From positions 5,084,001 to 5,148,000 of the forward strand of contig NZ_AP022588.1 in the NCBI RefSeq assembly GCF_010731735.1: DNA of 64,000 nucleotides, given 5' to 3'. The notes under the pieces were generated by a model, which was given only the letters and a program-made list of their open reading frames with translations, searched no databases and was not told where the DNA came from. This document shows positions 43,028-52,595 of this stretch, piece by piece (within the stretch, counting starts at the first letter, position 1; every line of letters starts with the position of its first letter). A program made the position numbers and the translations under genes. Origin of the DNA: Mycolicibacterium sediminis (GTDB taxonomy: Bacteria; Actinomycetota; Actinomycetes; Mycobacteriales; Mycobacteriaceae).

Positions 43028-45373
43028 ATGGGCATTCGGCATCTGATGACGGGCCGCGACGTCGCGAAGGACATCCCGGTCAGCTACGACGAACACGCGG
43101 TCGTCACCACCGGCGCGGAGCACGAGGCGGCCGGCGTCAAGGCCGTCATGGTCTCGCTGCAGCGCGGTCTGACCTCGATGGGACCGCTGCGCACCGCCGC
43201 CGCCCTGGTCCGGCTGAACCAGCGCAAGGGCTTCGACTGCCCGGGGTGCGCCTGGCCCGAGGAGCACGGCGGACGCAAGTTCGCCGAGTTCTGCGAGAAC
43301 GGCGCCAAGGCCGTCGCCGAGGAGGCCACCAAGCGCGTCGTCACGCCCGACTTCTTCGCCCGCCACTCGATCGACGACCTCGCCGATCGCCCCGAGTACT
43401 GGCTCAGTCAGCAGGGCCGGATCACCCACCCGGTGATCCTGCGCGCCGGGGACGACCACTACCGACCGATCAGCTGGGATCACGCGTATCACGTGATCGC
43501 CGAGCATCTGCGGGCACTCGACAGCCCAGACGAGGCGGTGTTCTACACCTCCGGGCGGACCAGCAACGAGGCCGCGTTCGCCTACCAGCTGCTGGTGCGC
43601 AGTTTCGGCACCAACAACCTGCCGGACTGCTCCAACATGTGCCACGAGTCGTCCGGTGCGTCCCTGGTCGACTCGATCGGCATCGGCAAGGGTTCGGTGA
43701 CGGTCGAGGACCTCGAATACGCCGACGTCATCCTCATCGCCGGCCAGAACCCGGGCACCAACCATCCCCGCATGCTCTCGGTGCTGGAGAAGGCCAAGGC
43801 CAACGGCGCGAAGATCATCGCGATCAACCCGCTGCCCGAGGCCGGCCTGATGCGGTTCAAGGACCCCCAGAAGGTCAACGGCGTCGTGGGCAACGGGATC
43901 GGGATCGCCGACGAGTTCGTCCAGATTCGCCTCGGCGGCGACATGGCGCTGTTCGCCGGACTCGGGCGGCTCCTGCTGGAGGCCGACGACAGGGCACCGG
44001 GCACGGTCGTCGACCGCGCCTTCGTCGCCGAACACTGTGCGAACTTCGAGGCCTACGAGGCACAAACGCGCGCGGTCGACCTCGACCTCGTCCTCGAGGC
44101 GACCGGCATCGACCGCGCCCAGCTCGACCGGCTAGCCGAGATGCTGATCACCTCGGAACGCACGATCGCCTGCTGGGCAATGGGTTTGACGCAGCACCGC
44201 CACGCCGTGCCGATGATCTCCGAACTCACCAATCTGCTGCTGATGCGCGGCATGATCGGCAAGCGCGGCGCCGGGGTCTGCCCGGTCCGTGGGCACTCCA
44301 ACGTCCAGGGCGACCGGACGATGGGGATCTGGGAGCAGATGCCCGAGACGTTCCTGTCGGCGCTGGACGCCCGGTTCGGCATCGTCAGCCCCCGCAAGCA
44401 CGGCATGGACACCGTCGACGCCATCCGGGCGATGCGCGACGGCCGCGCCTCGGTGTTCATGGGGATGGGCGGAAACTTCGCGCTCGCGACTCCGGACACC
44501 CACGTGACGGAGGCGGCGCTGCGCAAGTGCTCGCTCACCGTGCAGGTCTCGACGAAGCTGAACCGCAGCCACGTCGTCCACGGGACGACGGCCATCATCC
44601 TGCCGTCGCTGGGACGTACCGACAAGGACCTGCAGCAGGGCTCCAAACAGCAGGTGTCGGTGGAGGATTCGATGTCGATGGTGCATCTGTCCCGCGGCAG
44701 CCTGCAGCCACCGAGCGACCAGGTCCGCTCCGAGGTGGCGATCGTCGCCGAGCTGGCGCGAACACTGCTGGGTCCCGACCACCCCGTGCCGTGGGAGGAG
44801 ATGCGGGCCGACTACGACCGCGTCCGCGACGCCATCGCGGCCGTCGTCCCCGGTTGCGACGACTACAACCGCAAGGTGCGCCAGCCCGACGGGTTCCAAC
44901 TGCCGCATCCCCCACGGGATTCGCGCCTGTTCCCGACCACCACGGGCAAGGCCAATTTCGCCGTCAACCCGCTGGAGTGGATACCGGTCCCCGAGGGTCG
45001 GCTGGTGCTGCAGACGCTGCGCAGCCACGACCAGTACAACACCACGATCTACGGCCTCGACGACCGCTACCGCGGGGTCAAGGGCGGCCGCCGCGTGATC
45101 TTCGTCAACCCCGACGACGTCGTCGCGCTCGGCTTCTCCGAGGGCGACCGCGTCGACCTGGTCTCCGAATTCACCGGGGCGAGTGGTGACGTCGAGGAGC
45201 GCCGCGCCGAGGACTTCCTGATCGTGCCGTACTCGACGCCGGTCGGGAACGCGGCCGCCTACTACCCGGAGACCAACTCACTGGTGGCGCTCGACCACGT
45301 CGCCGCCCGGTCGAACACCCCGGTGTCGAAGGCCGTCACCATCCGGCTGGAAGCCCGCGCCGCCCGTGGGTAG
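43028..45373 (+). CDS. fdhF: FdhF/YdeP-family molybdopterin oxidoreductase (formate dehydrogenase H-like)
   Basis: A 781-residue molybdoenzyme very like the M. tuberculosis fdhF product in length and start region. It has the Cys-containing N-terminus GFDCPGCAWPEEHGGRKFAEFC, the Mo-cofactor domains (HPVILRAGDDHYRPISWDHA, TSGRTSNEAAFAYQLLVRSFG, NLPDCSNMCHESSG, LIAGQNPGTNHPRML), and the C-terminal dinucleotide-binding beta-barrel (LQTLRSHDQYNTTIYGLDDRY). The proposed role is oxidation of formate or a related substrate; members of the YdeP branch have uncertain substrates. The cofactor needs MobA (6.1 kb) and the sulfurtransferase FdhD encoded directly after it with an 8-bp overlap. Confidence 0.88.
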   Translation: MGIRHLMTGRDVAKDIPVSYDEHAVVTTGAEHEAAGVKAVMVSLQRGLTSMGPLRTAAALVRLNQRKGFDCPGCAWPEEHGGRKFAEFCENGAKAVAEEATKRVVTPDFFARHSIDDLADRPEYWLSQQGRITHPVILRAGDDHYRPISWDHAYHVIAEHLRALDSPDEAVFYTSGRTSNEAAFAYQLLVRSFGTNNLPDCSNMCHESSGASLVDSIGIGKGSVTVEDLEYADVILIAGQNPGTNHPRMLSVLEKAKANGAKIIAINPLPEAGLMRFKDPQKVNGVVGNGIGIADEFVQIRLGGDMALFAGLGRLLLEADDRAPGTVVDRAFVAEHCANFEAYEAQTRAVDLDLVLEATGIDRAQLDRLAEMLITSERTIACWAMGLTQHRHAVPMISELTNLLLMRGMIGKRGAGVCPVRGHSNVQGDRTMGIWEQMPETFLSALDARFGIVSPRKHGMDTVDAIRAMRDGRASVFMGMGGNFALATPDTHVTEAALRKCSLTVQVSTKLNRSHVVHGTTAIILPSLGRTDKDLQQGSKQQVSVEDSMSMVHLSRGSLQPPSDQVRSEVAIVAELARTLLGPDHPVPWEEMRADYDRVRDAIAAVVPGCDDYNRKVRQPDGFQLPHPPRDSRLFPTTTGKANFAVNPLEWIPVPEGRLVLQTLRSHDQYNTTIYGLDDRYRGVKGGRRVIFVNPDDVVALGFSEGDRVDLVSEFTGASGDVEERRAEDFLIVPYSTPVGNAAAYYPETNSLVALDHVAARSNTPVSKAVTIRLEARAARG

Positions 45374-46190
45374 GGTCACCGCCCGGCGCAAGGCCAGCCA
45401 CCTCACCGCCGACTCGTCGACCACCAGGCCCGAGACGCTCGCCGTCGAGGAGCCGCTGGAGATCCGGCTCAACGGCAGCGCGCTCACCGTCACCATGCGT
45501 ACCCCCGGCTCGGACGTCGAACTCGCACAGGGCTTCCTGCTCACCGAGGGCGTCATCGGCGGGCGAGACGACATCGCCCGCGTCGAGTACTGCCGCGGCA
45601 CGGGCGATGACGGCATGAACACCTACAACGTCCTCGACGTGAGACTGACGCCCGGCGTCCCGATGCCCGACGTCGACGTCACGCGGAACTTCTACACCAC
45701 CTCGTCGTGCGGCGTGTGCGGCAAGGGTTCGATCGACGCGGTGCGCACCGTGAGCCGCCACTCCCCCGGCGACGACCCGACGGTGGTGACCTCCGACGCG
45801 CTGACCGCGATGCCCGACGAGCTGCGCAGTGCACAGAAGGTGTTCGCCAGCACCGGCGGACTGCACGGCGCGGCGCTGTTCGACGCCGACGGCACCATGC
45901 TGGTCGTCCGCGAGGACATCGGCCGCCACAACGCCGTCGACAAGGTCATCGGCTGGGCGCTGGAGAACCGCCGCGTCCCGTTGACCGGAACCGTGCTGCT
46001 CGTCAGCGGGCGGGCATCCTTCGAACTGACGCAGAAGGCGGTCATGGCGGGCATCCCCGTCCTCGCGGCCGTCTCCGCCCCGTCGTCGCTCGCCGTCGAC
46101 CTCGCGACGCAGGCCGGGCTGACGCTGGTGGCCTTTCTGCGCGGGCAGTCGATGAACGTCTACAGCCGACCGGACCGCGTCACGCACTGA
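45366..46190 (+). CDS. fdhD: formate dehydrogenase accessory sulfurtransferase FdhD
   Basis: A 274-residue FdhD protein from GTG 45366, overlapping fdhF by 8 bp. It has the sulfur-carrying Cys pair in YTTSSCGVCGKGSID, as in FdhD proteins, and the conserved segments LAQGFLLTEGVIG, STGGLHGAALFDADG, VREDIGRHNAVDKVIGWAL and LLVSGRASFELTQKA. FdhD transfers sulfur from a cysteine desulfurase to the molybdenum cofactor and so activates formate dehydrogenase, here the FdhF product. Confidence 0.95.
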   Translation: MGRVTARRKASHLTADSSTTRPETLAVEEPLEIRLNGSALTVTMRTPGSDVELAQGFLLTEGVIGGRDDIARVEYCRGTGDDGMNTYNVLDVRLTPGVPMPDVDVTRNFYTTSSCGVCGKGSIDAVRTVSRHSPGDDPTVVTSDALTAMPDELRSAQKVFASTGGLHGAALFDADGTMLVVREDIGRHNAVDKVIGWALENRRVPLTGTVLLVSGRASFELTQKAVMAGIPVLAAVSAPSSLAVDLATQAGLTLVAFLRGQSMNVYSRPDRVTH

Positions 46191-46208
46191 CGGCACTAGG
46201 GTGGCGCT

Positions 46209-47987
46209 GTGCCCGCCGACCCCCCGCTGCCGCGGCGGGCTGTCGGCGCGGTCGCCGGCCTGTTCCGCCTGCGCCCGTCGCCACCGCGCTGGCCGAACGG
46301 AGCCCGCGCCGCGATCAGCGCGGCAATCCCCATTCTCATCGGCTGGGCGGCAGGCGATCTCGGCGCGGGACTGATCGCGACGCTGGGAGCGTTCACGTGC
46401 CGATTCGGGAGCGGCAGACCCTATCGGAACCGCGATGTTCAGCTGGCCGCCATCGGCGCCGCCCTGGCCACCGCGATCACGCTCGGCGCCTGGGCTGCGC
46501 CGGTCATCTGGCTGGCGGTCGGCGTGGTCTCGGCGATCGCGGTGGTGGCGGTGTGGGTGTGCTCGGCGCTGGAGGTCGGGCCACCCGGCGCCTACGTCTT
46601 CGTGATCGTCTGTGCCGCAGGGATCGGGGTCTCGGCGTCGCACCTGCCGCCATGGCACATCGGCCTGCTCGTCCTCGCCGGCGCCGCGATCGCCTGGACC
46701 ACCCAGATGGTCGGAGTGCTCGTCGACCCCCGCGGGCCGGAGAAGGCGGCCGTCTCCGCGGCCGGTGACGCGGTGGCCACGGCCATCGAGCACGCCGGGT
46801 CCGTCGATGCGGGTCTGGCGCGTGGCCGGGCGGCCGAGGCGCTCTACCGGGCGTGGACGATTCTGGTCGGTCACCAGGCTGCGACCGTGCCGACGGGTGG
46901 CACCCTCGACCGGCTGCGCCAGGCCACTCATGCTCTGCACGTGCTGTTCGCCGACGCGATGCGCGCGGCCGCGCTCGGCCTACCCGTGCCCGACGGCGCC
47001 GTCGACACCGCACGCGGGCTGGCGGCGCTGACGATCGACCCCGCGACGGTGGGGCGGCGCGACCCCGACCGCGCCGCGCTGCGTCAGCCCCGGGCACCTG
47101 AACTGCTGCGCCACGCGGTCACACCCGGCGCGCACACCCGTCGCGTGATGGTGCGCGTCGCGATCGCCGCACCGGTGGCGGGCGCGCTGGCCGCACTGGT
47201 CGGCGCCGGCCACATCTACTGGGCGATCGCGGCGGCGGTCCTCGTCCTGCACCTCGGTATGGATCGGCGGGGAACGCTGCAGCGTGGAGTCGAGCGGCTC
47301 GCCGGAACGTGGATCGGACTCGCCCTCGCGGCCGGCATCCTGCTGATCCATCCGCAGGGTGTGTGGCTGGCGCTGGTGGTCGCCGCCCTGCAGTTCGCGA
47401 TCGAGACGACCGTGACGCGCAACTACGTCCTCGCGAGCATCTTCATCACGGCTGCGGCGCTGACCGTCTCGTCGGCGTCGCACCCCGTCGACGTCGGCGG
47501 CGTGCTCGTCGACCGCGGCCTCGACACGTTGATCGGCTGCTCGGTCGGCGTCGCCGTGTTCCTGCTCGCGTCCGCCCGGCAGGAGAGCGACAGGGTTCCC
47601 GCCGCGGTGGCCGACGTCCTGCGTCGGGTCGCCGTCGTCGCCGGGCATCTCGCCGGCGACGGCCCCGGCACCGTGGCCGCCCGCGAGGCGCGGCGCACCC
47701 TGCAGCGCGCCGCCATGGACCTGTCCGTCGCACGCGAGGCGGCACGTGGGGGTTCGCCTCGGCAGCGCATGGCCGCCGATCGACTCGACACGACCGTGAC
47801 GGCCGCCGAGGGACTGGCCTACCTCGCGATCACGACCTGCTGGTCGGTCGACCGCGGCGGACCGGACCCCATGCGGGCCGCCGACGCCGCCGAGTACCGG
47901 GCGACCCTCGACTCGCTGGCGGATCGCGTCGCCACCGGTGAGGTGGTCGCATCGCAGCTGGCAGCGCTCGACCCGCGAATGCACTGA
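46209..47987 (+). CDS. FUSC/aromatic acid exporter-like membrane protein
   Basis: A 592-residue integral membrane protein from GTG 46209. It has two blocks of hydrophobic helices: residues about 30-180 (AAISAAIPILIGWAAGDLGAGLIATLGAF and onward) and about 315-455 (VRVAIAAPVAGALAALVGAGHIYWAIAAAVL), each followed by a soluble region. The FUSC-type motif around LHLGMDRRGTLQRGVERLAGTWIG in the second block supports the family, which includes AaeB/YccS-type exporters of aromatic acids and other small molecules. It starts 18 bp after fdhD and may be in the same transcript. Its stop codon forms part of a strong hairpin shared with the convergent clpX. Confidence 0.8.
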   Translation: MPADPPLPRRAVGAVAGLFRLRPSPPRWPNGARAAISAAIPILIGWAAGDLGAGLIATLGAFTCRFGSGRPYRNRDVQLAAIGAALATAITLGAWAAPVIWLAVGVVSAIAVVAVWVCSALEVGPPGAYVFVIVCAAGIGVSASHLPPWHIGLLVLAGAAIAWTTQMVGVLVDPRGPEKAAVSAAGDAVATAIEHAGSVDAGLARGRAAEALYRAWTILVGHQAATVPTGGTLDRLRQATHALHVLFADAMRAAALGLPVPDGAVDTARGLAALTIDPATVGRRDPDRAALRQPRAPELLRHAVTPGAHTRRVMVRVAIAAPVAGALAALVGAGHIYWAIAAAVLVLHLGMDRRGTLQRGVERLAGTWIGLALAAGILLIHPQGVWLALVVAALQFAIETTVTRNYVLASIFITAAALTVSSASHPVDVGGVLVDRGLDTLIGCSVGVAVFLLASARQESDRVPAAVADVLRRVAVVAGHLAGDGPGTVAAREARRTLQRAAMDLSVAREAARGGSPRQRMAADRLDTTVTAAEGLAYLAITTCWSVDRGGPDPMRAADAAEYRATLDSLADRVATGEVVASQLAALDPRMH

Positions 47988-48019
47988 GGGTCGCGATCCG
48001 GAGTGGATCACGACCCTCA
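47985..48019. terminator. bidirectional terminator between FUSC gene and clpX
   Basis: TGAGGGTCG (47985-47993) pairs with CGACCCTCA (48011-48019), and inside it GATCC (47995-47999) pairs with GGATC (48005-48009) around a 5-nt loop. That is a 14-bp stem with one mismatch. The first three bases are the stop codon of the FUSC gene. The hairpin ends 17 bp from the clpX stop, so it can serve both genes. Confidence 0.65.
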
Positions 48020-48035
48020 GTGCGTGCGAAGTGCG

Positions 48036-49316
48036 TCAGGCGCTCTTGTCGCGCCGTTCGCTGCGCGGAGGCTTGCGCGGGACGATCGTGGGAAGCACGT
48101 TGTCCAGCACGGTCTCCTTGGTGACGACCACCTTGGCGACGTCGTCGCGGCTGGGGATGTCGTACATCACCGGCAGCAGGACTTCCTCCATGATGGCGCG
48201 CAGGCCACGGGCGCCGGTGCCACGGTGGATGGCCTGGTCGGCGATGGCGTCGAGCGCCTCCTCGTCGAATTCCAGCTCCACGCCGTCCATCTCGAACAGC
48301 CGCGAGTACTGCTTGACCAGGGCGTTCTTGGGCTGAGAGAGAATCGTGACGAGCGATTCCTTGTCCAGGTTGGTGACCGACGCCACGACCGGCAGGCGAC
48401 CGATGAACTCGGGGATCAGGCCGAACTTGATCAGATCCTCGGGCATGACCTCGGCGAAGTGGTCCTGGGTGTCGATCTCTGCCTTCGACCGAACCTCGGC
48501 ACCGAAGCCCAGTCCGCGCTTGCCGACGCGGTCGGAGACGATCTTCTCCAGGCCCGCGAAGGCACCGGCCACGATGAACAACACGTTGGTCGTGTCGATC
48601 TGGATGAACTCCTGGTGCGGGTGCTTGCGTCCGCCCTGCGGGGGCACCGACGCCTGCGTGCCCTCGAGGATCTTCAGCAGCGCCTGCTGCACGCCCTCGC
48701 CGGAGACGTCGCGGGTGATCGACGGGTTCTCGCTCTTGCGGGCGATCTTGTCGACCTCGTCGATGTAGATGATGCCGGTCTCGGCGCGCTTGACGTCGTA
48801 GTCGGCGGCCTGGATGAGCTTCAGCAGGATGTTCTCGACGTCCTCGCCGACGTAACCCGCCTCGGTGAGCGCGGTGGCGTCGGCGATGGCGAACGGAACG
48901 TTGAGCATCTTGGCCAGCGTCTGGGCGAGGTAGGTCTTGCCACAGCCGGTCGGACCGAGCATCAGGATGTTGGACTTGGCCAGCTCGACGGGCTCGGCCC
49001 GCGAATCGCGTGACTTCTCCTGCGCCTGGATCCGCTTGTAGTGGTTGTAGACGGCCACCGCCAGCGTGCGCTTGGCCGTGTCCTGACCGATGACGTAGCC
49101 CTCGAGGAACTCGCGGATCTCGGCCGGTTTGGGAAGCTCGTCGAGCTTCACGTCATCGGCGTCGGCGAGTTCTTCTTCGATGATCTCGTTGCACAGGTCT
49201 ATGCACTCATCGCAGATGTAGACGCCGGGGCCGGCAATGAGCTTCTTGACCTGCTTCTGACTCTTGCCGCAGAACGAGCACTTGAGCAGATCACCGCCAT
49301 CTCCGATGCGAGCCAT
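48036..49316 (-). CDS. clpX: ATP-dependent Clp protease ATP-binding subunit ClpX
   Basis: A 426-residue AAA+ unfoldase, full length. The N-terminal zinc-binding domain has the four-Cys pattern CSFCGKSQ...YICDECIDLC (residues 13-40). The AAA+ module has Walker A GPTGCGKT near residue 120, Walker B GIIYIDEVDKIARK, the pore region of GYVGEDVE type and the sensor-2 segment GTGARGLRAIMEEVL. ClpX recognises, unfolds and feeds substrates into ClpP1P2. It lies 270 bp downstream of clpP2 and may have its own promoter. A small intervening gene present in other genomes is not here. Confidence 0.97.
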   Translation of the reverse strand: MARIGDGGDLLKCSFCGKSQKQVKKLIAGPGVYICDECIDLCNEIIEEELADADDVKLDELPKPAEIREFLEGYVIGQDTAKRTLAVAVYNHYKRIQAQEKSRDSRAEPVELAKSNILMLGPTGCGKTYLAQTLAKMLNVPFAIADATALTEAGYVGEDVENILLKLIQAADYDVKRAETGIIYIDEVDKIARKSENPSITRDVSGEGVQQALLKILEGTQASVPPQGGRKHPHQEFIQIDTTNVLFIVAGAFAGLEKIVSDRVGKRGLGFGAEVRSKAEIDTQDHFAEVMPEDLIKFGLIPEFIGRLPVVASVTNLDKESLVTILSQPKNALVKQYSRLFEMDGVELEFDEEALDAIADQAIHRGTGARGLRAIMEEVLLPVMYDIPSRDDVAKVVVTKETVLDNVLPTIVPRKPPRSERRDKSA

Positions 49317-49587
49317 GGTCCTGGTGGCCTACTTTCTGCGATCGACGTCGATAACTGTCGTAGCTCCGAGTGTGCACCCGACGCTACCCGCTCGTTCCCG
49401 CACCGGGCGACCGATGAAGCCGAATCGCCTCGGTGATATTCGTGCGTTAGGTGGAGAACATATCCCCTGCCATGCCGCACTGCCCGTGGGACGCGCCACC
49501 GCTGAGTGGCGTGTCGTCACCGTGACCCGGCCGAGGCATGACTACCTCGTCCAACGTACTGAGCCGTCGGCCGGTCAGCGGTGATCG

Positions 49588-50235
49588 TCAGGCGTTCTGC
49601 GCGGAGAGCTTCCGGTACTCGAGGACGGTGTCGATGATCCCGTACTCCTTGGCCGACTCGGCGGTGAGGATCTTGTCACGGTCGGTGTCCTTGCGGACCT
49701 GCTCGGCACTCTTGCCCGTGTGGCGTGCCAGCGTGGTCTCCATCAGCGTGCGCATCCGCTCGATCTCGGCGGCCTGGATCTCCAGATCCGAGAACTGACC
49801 CTGGATGACGCCGCCGAGCGACGGCTGGTGGATCAGGATGCGGGCGTTGGGCAGAGCGAGCCGCTTGCCGGGCGTCCCCGCAGCCAGCAGCACCGCGGCG
49901 GCCGACGCCGCCTGGCCGAGGCAGACGGTCTGGATGTCGGCACGCACGTACTGCATCGTGTCGTAGATCGCCATCAGCGAGGTGAACGATCCACCGGGCG
50001 AGTTGATGTACATGGTGATGTCGCGGTCGGGGTCGAGTGACTCCAGCACCAGCAGCTGCGCCATGACGTCGTTCGCCGAGGCGTCGTCGACCTGCACGCC
50101 GAGGAAGATGATGCGTTCCTCGAACAGCTTGTTGTACGGGTTCGACTCCTTGACACCGAAGCTGGAGTGCTCGATGAACGACGGCAGGATGTAGCGGGCC
50201 TGCGGCTGGAGCCGGGGATCGGTGTGGTCGGTCAT
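49588..50235 (-). CDS. clpP2: ATP-dependent Clp protease proteolytic subunit ClpP2
   Basis: A 215-residue serine protease subunit from ATG 50235, overlapping the clpP1 stop as ATGA. The catalytic Ser is in LGQAASAAAVLLAAG, the His in RILIHQPSLGG and the Asp in RKDTDRDKILTA. ITMYINSPGGSFTSL is the oxyanion/handle region. Mycobacteria need ClpP1 and ClpP2 together as a mixed fourteen-mer, where ClpP2 docks ClpX or ClpC1. The N-terminal stretch of about 25 residues includes the processed propeptide. Confidence 0.96.
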   Translation of the reverse strand: MTDHTDPRLQPQARYILPSFIEHSSFGVKESNPYNKLFEERIIFLGVQVDDASANDVMAQLLVLESLDPDRDITMYINSPGGSFTSLMAIYDTMQYVRADIQTVCLGQAASAAAVLLAAGTPGKRLALPNARILIHQPSLGGVIQGQFSDLEIQAAEIERMRTLMETTLARHTGKSAEQVRKDTDRDKILTAESAKEYGIIDTVLEYRKLSAQNA

Positions 50236-50825
50236 GACGTCACTCCGTTGAAGTTTGCGTGGGTGATGATGTGGTCGACGAAGCCGTACTCCAGCGCCTC
50301 CTGGGCGGTGAACCAGCGGTCGCGATCCGAATCGGCCTCGATGCGCTCGATGCTCTGACCGGTGAACTCGGCGTTGAGCCGGAACATCTCCTTCTTGATG
50401 ACCGCGAACTGCTCGGCCTGAATGGCGATGTCCGCCGCGCTGCCGGTGACGCCACCGAGCGGCTGGTGCATGAGGATGCGCGCGTGCGGCAGGGCGTAGC
50501 GCTTGCCCTTGGTGCCGGCGGCGAGCAGGAACTCGCCCATCGACGCCGCCATGCCCATCGCGTAGGTCGCCACGTCGCACGGCGCGAGCACCATGGTGTC
50601 GTAGATCGCCATGCCGGCGCTGATCGACCCGCCGGGCGAGTTGATGTAGAGGTTGATGTCCTTGGTCGGATCCTCCGCCGAGAGCAGCAGGATCTGCGCG
50701 CACAGCCGGTTGGCGATGTCGTCGTCGACCTGCGACCCCAGGAAGATGATTCGTTCGGAGAGCAAACGCTCGTAGACGGAGTCGACGAGGTTGAGTCCCG
50801 ACGTGCTCGAACGCATGTCAGTCAC
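50232..50825 (-). CDS. clpP1: ATP-dependent Clp protease proteolytic subunit ClpP1
   Basis: A 197-residue subunit from GTG 50825 (an ATG 6 bp further in is possible). The catalytic Ser is in YAMGMAASMGEFLLAAG, the His in RILMHQPLGGVTGSAAD and the Asp in EADSDRDRWFTA. The sequence is close to M. tuberculosis ClpP1 throughout. It forms one ring of the ClpP1P2 protease and is essential in mycobacteria. It is the first gene of clpP1-clpP2. A small hairpin at 50845-50860 lies in its leader. Confidence 0.97.
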   Translation of the reverse strand: MTDMRSSTSGLNLVDSVYERLLSERIIFLGSQVDDDIANRLCAQILLLSAEDPTKDINLYINSPGGSISAGMAIYDTMVLAPCDVATYAMGMAASMGEFLLAAGTKGKRYALPHARILMHQPLGGVTGSAADIAIQAEQFAVIKKEMFRLNAEFTGQSIERIEADSDRDRWFTAQEALEYGFVDHIITHANFNGVTS

Positions 50826-50844
50826 GACTGGTTACCTGCTTTCT

Positions 50845-50860
50845 CGAGTATTCGTACTCG
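50845..50860 (-). promoter_or_regulatory. small hairpin in the clpP1 upstream region
   Basis: CGAGTA-TTCG-TACTCG is a perfect 6-bp inverted repeat, 20 bp upstream of the clpP1 start. It may be a binding site or a leader hairpin. I could not identify a ClgR box in the 129 bp between tig and clpP1. Confidence 0.3.
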
Positions 50861-50954
50861 GCATTCATCTTCACCGACACTAACGAATGCGCGCCGCCCG
50901 GGAGTCCCCGGAGCGGGCGCTTTCGCTCAGGGCTGCATTCGCCCGGCTGCGGTG

Positions 50955-52385
50955 TTACTTCGCCTCGTCCTCGCCGGCGTCCTCGGTGACGTCGTCGTCG
51001 GAGTCGTCGTCGTCGTCGGCCGAGTCGTCCGCCGCGGCGTCGACCAGCCCGGCGAGCTGGTCGGGCTTCGGTCCGAAGTACTCGGTCGTGTCGACCTCGT
51101 TGCCCTCGCTGTCGGTGACCGTCGCGCCGTGCACGACGGCGGCGATCGTCAGGCCGCGTCGGACGTCGGCGAACATCGCGGGCAGCTGGTTGTTCTGTTG
51201 CAGCACCTGCAGCAGCTGCTGCGGCTCGATGCCGTACTGCCGGGACATCAGCACGAGACGCTCGGTCAGGTCGCCCTGACCGACCTGGATGCCCAGGGAG
51301 TCGGCGACGGCGTCCATCAGCAGCTGGGTCTTGACGGCCTTCTCGGCATTGCTGCGGTTGTCGGCGTCGAACTCGTCGCGGGTGGTGCCTTCCTTCTCCA
51401 GCGCCTCGGCGAACGCGGCCTCGTCGTGATCGAGCCCGTGGACCGCGTTGTGCAGCGTGTCGTCGACCTGCGCCTGGACGATGGCCTCGGGCAGCGGTAC
51501 CTCGACCTGCTCGAGCAGCGTCTCGAGCGCCTTGTCGCGGATCTGCTCGGCCTGCTGGATGCGCTTGACCCGCTCGACCTGCTCGACGAGGCTGGCCTTC
51601 AGCTCGTCGATCGTGTCGAATTCACTTGCCAGCTGGGCGAACTCGTCGTCCGGCTCCGGGAGTTCGCGCTCCTTGACGGAGTTCACCTTGACGGTCACCT
51701 CGGCCTCTTCGCCGGCATGCTCGCCTGCGACGAGCGTGGTGGTGAAGACCTTGGACTCGTCGGCCTTGAGGCCCGTGATCGCGTCGTCCAGGCCCTCGAT
51801 GAGGTTGCCGGAGCCGATCTCGTGGGACAGGCCCTCGGTCTTGGCCTCCTCGACGTCCTTGCCGTCGACGGTGGCCGACAGGTCGATCGACACGAAGTCG
51901 CCGTCCTGGGCCGCGCGGTCGACGCCGGTGAGGGTGCCGAAGCGGGCACGCAGGTTCTGCAGTTCGGTGTCGACCTCGTCGTCATCGACGGAGATGGCGT
52001 CGACCTCGAACTTCAGCGCGGACAGATCGGGCAGTTCGATCTCCGGGCGGACGTCGACCTCGGCGGTGAACACGAGGTCCTCGCCGTACTCCTTGCTGGT
52101 GATGTCGATCTCCGGCTGGCCGAGCGGCTGCACCTCGGCCGAGGCGACGGCCTCGCTGTAGCGACCGGGGACGGCCTCGCCGACCACCTGGTCGAGCATC
52201 GCCTGCTTGTCGATGCGCTGCTCGAGGAGCCGCACCGGCACCTTGCCCGGACGGAAGCCGGGGAGGCGGATCTGCTTGGCCATCTCCTTGAACGCACGAT
52301 CGAAGTCGGGCGCGAGTTCAGTGAAGGGCACCTCCACGTTGATGCGAACCCTGGTCGGGCTCAACTTCTCGACGGTGCTCTTCAC
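50955..52385 (-). CDS. tig: trigger factor
   Basis: A 476-residue ribosome-associated chaperone from GTG 52385 (GCAAGGAG upstream), starting MKSTVEKLSPTRVRINVEV as usual for mycobacterial Tig. The ribosome-binding signature GFRPGKVPVRLLEQR is near residue 45. The FKBP-like prolyl isomerase domain spans about 155-240 (GDFVSIDLSATVDGKDVEEA...), followed by the helical substrate-cradling domain. The last 30 residues are a strongly acidic Asp/Glu tail. The gene precedes clpP1-clpP2 on the same strand, 129 bp apart, as in many bacteria. The frame upstream of 52385 runs into tRNA-Pro and is not coding. Confidence 0.96.
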   Translation of the reverse strand: MKSTVEKLSPTRVRINVEVPFTELAPDFDRAFKEMAKQIRLPGFRPGKVPVRLLEQRIDKQAMLDQVVGEAVPGRYSEAVASAEVQPLGQPEIDITSKEYGEDLVFTAEVDVRPEIELPDLSALKFEVDAISVDDDEVDTELQNLRARFGTLTGVDRAAQDGDFVSIDLSATVDGKDVEEAKTEGLSHEIGSGNLIEGLDDAITGLKADESKVFTTTLVAGEHAGEEAEVTVKVNSVKERELPEPDDEFAQLASEFDTIDELKASLVEQVERVKRIQQAEQIRDKALETLLEQVEVPLPEAIVQAQVDDTLHNAVHGLDHDEAAFAEALEKEGTTRDEFDADNRSNAEKAVKTQLLMDAVADSLGIQVGQGDLTERLVLMSRQYGIEPQQLLQVLQQNNQLPAMFADVRRGLTIAAVVHGATVTDSEGNEVDTTEYFGPKPDQLAGLVDAAADDSADDDDDSDDDVTEDAGEDEAK

Positions 52386-52425
52386 TGCGGTACTCCTTGC
52401 ATGTCGGTCCGATGACGGTGTTCTG

Positions 52426-52499
52426 TCGGGGTGACAGGATTTGAACCTGCGGCCTTCCGCTCCCAAAGCGGATGCGCTACCAAGCTGCGCTACACCCCG
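52426..52499 (-). tRNA. tRNA-Pro (anticodon UGG)
   Basis: A full cloverleaf can be folded on the minus strand. The 5' acceptor CGGGGTG pairs with 3' CACCCCG, the D-loop is GCGCAGCTTGGTAGCGC, the anticodon stem TCCGC/GCGGA encloses TTTGGGA (anticodon TGG), and the T-loop is GGTTCAAATCC. The discriminator is A and the CCA end is not encoded. It is next to tig. Confidence 0.95.
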
Positions 52500-52595
52500 T
52501 CTCACTGTGCGGACGGAATACTACGGCCTGGACGTACGACACCTTCAATTGGATTTGCCTAGGTGGTCGCCGGTACAGTCTGCGAGGCAGCGCAT

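Noticed and set aside
50826..50954. ClgR binding site upstream of clpP1
   Set aside because: I looked for the CGC..GCG-type motif and found no convincing match.
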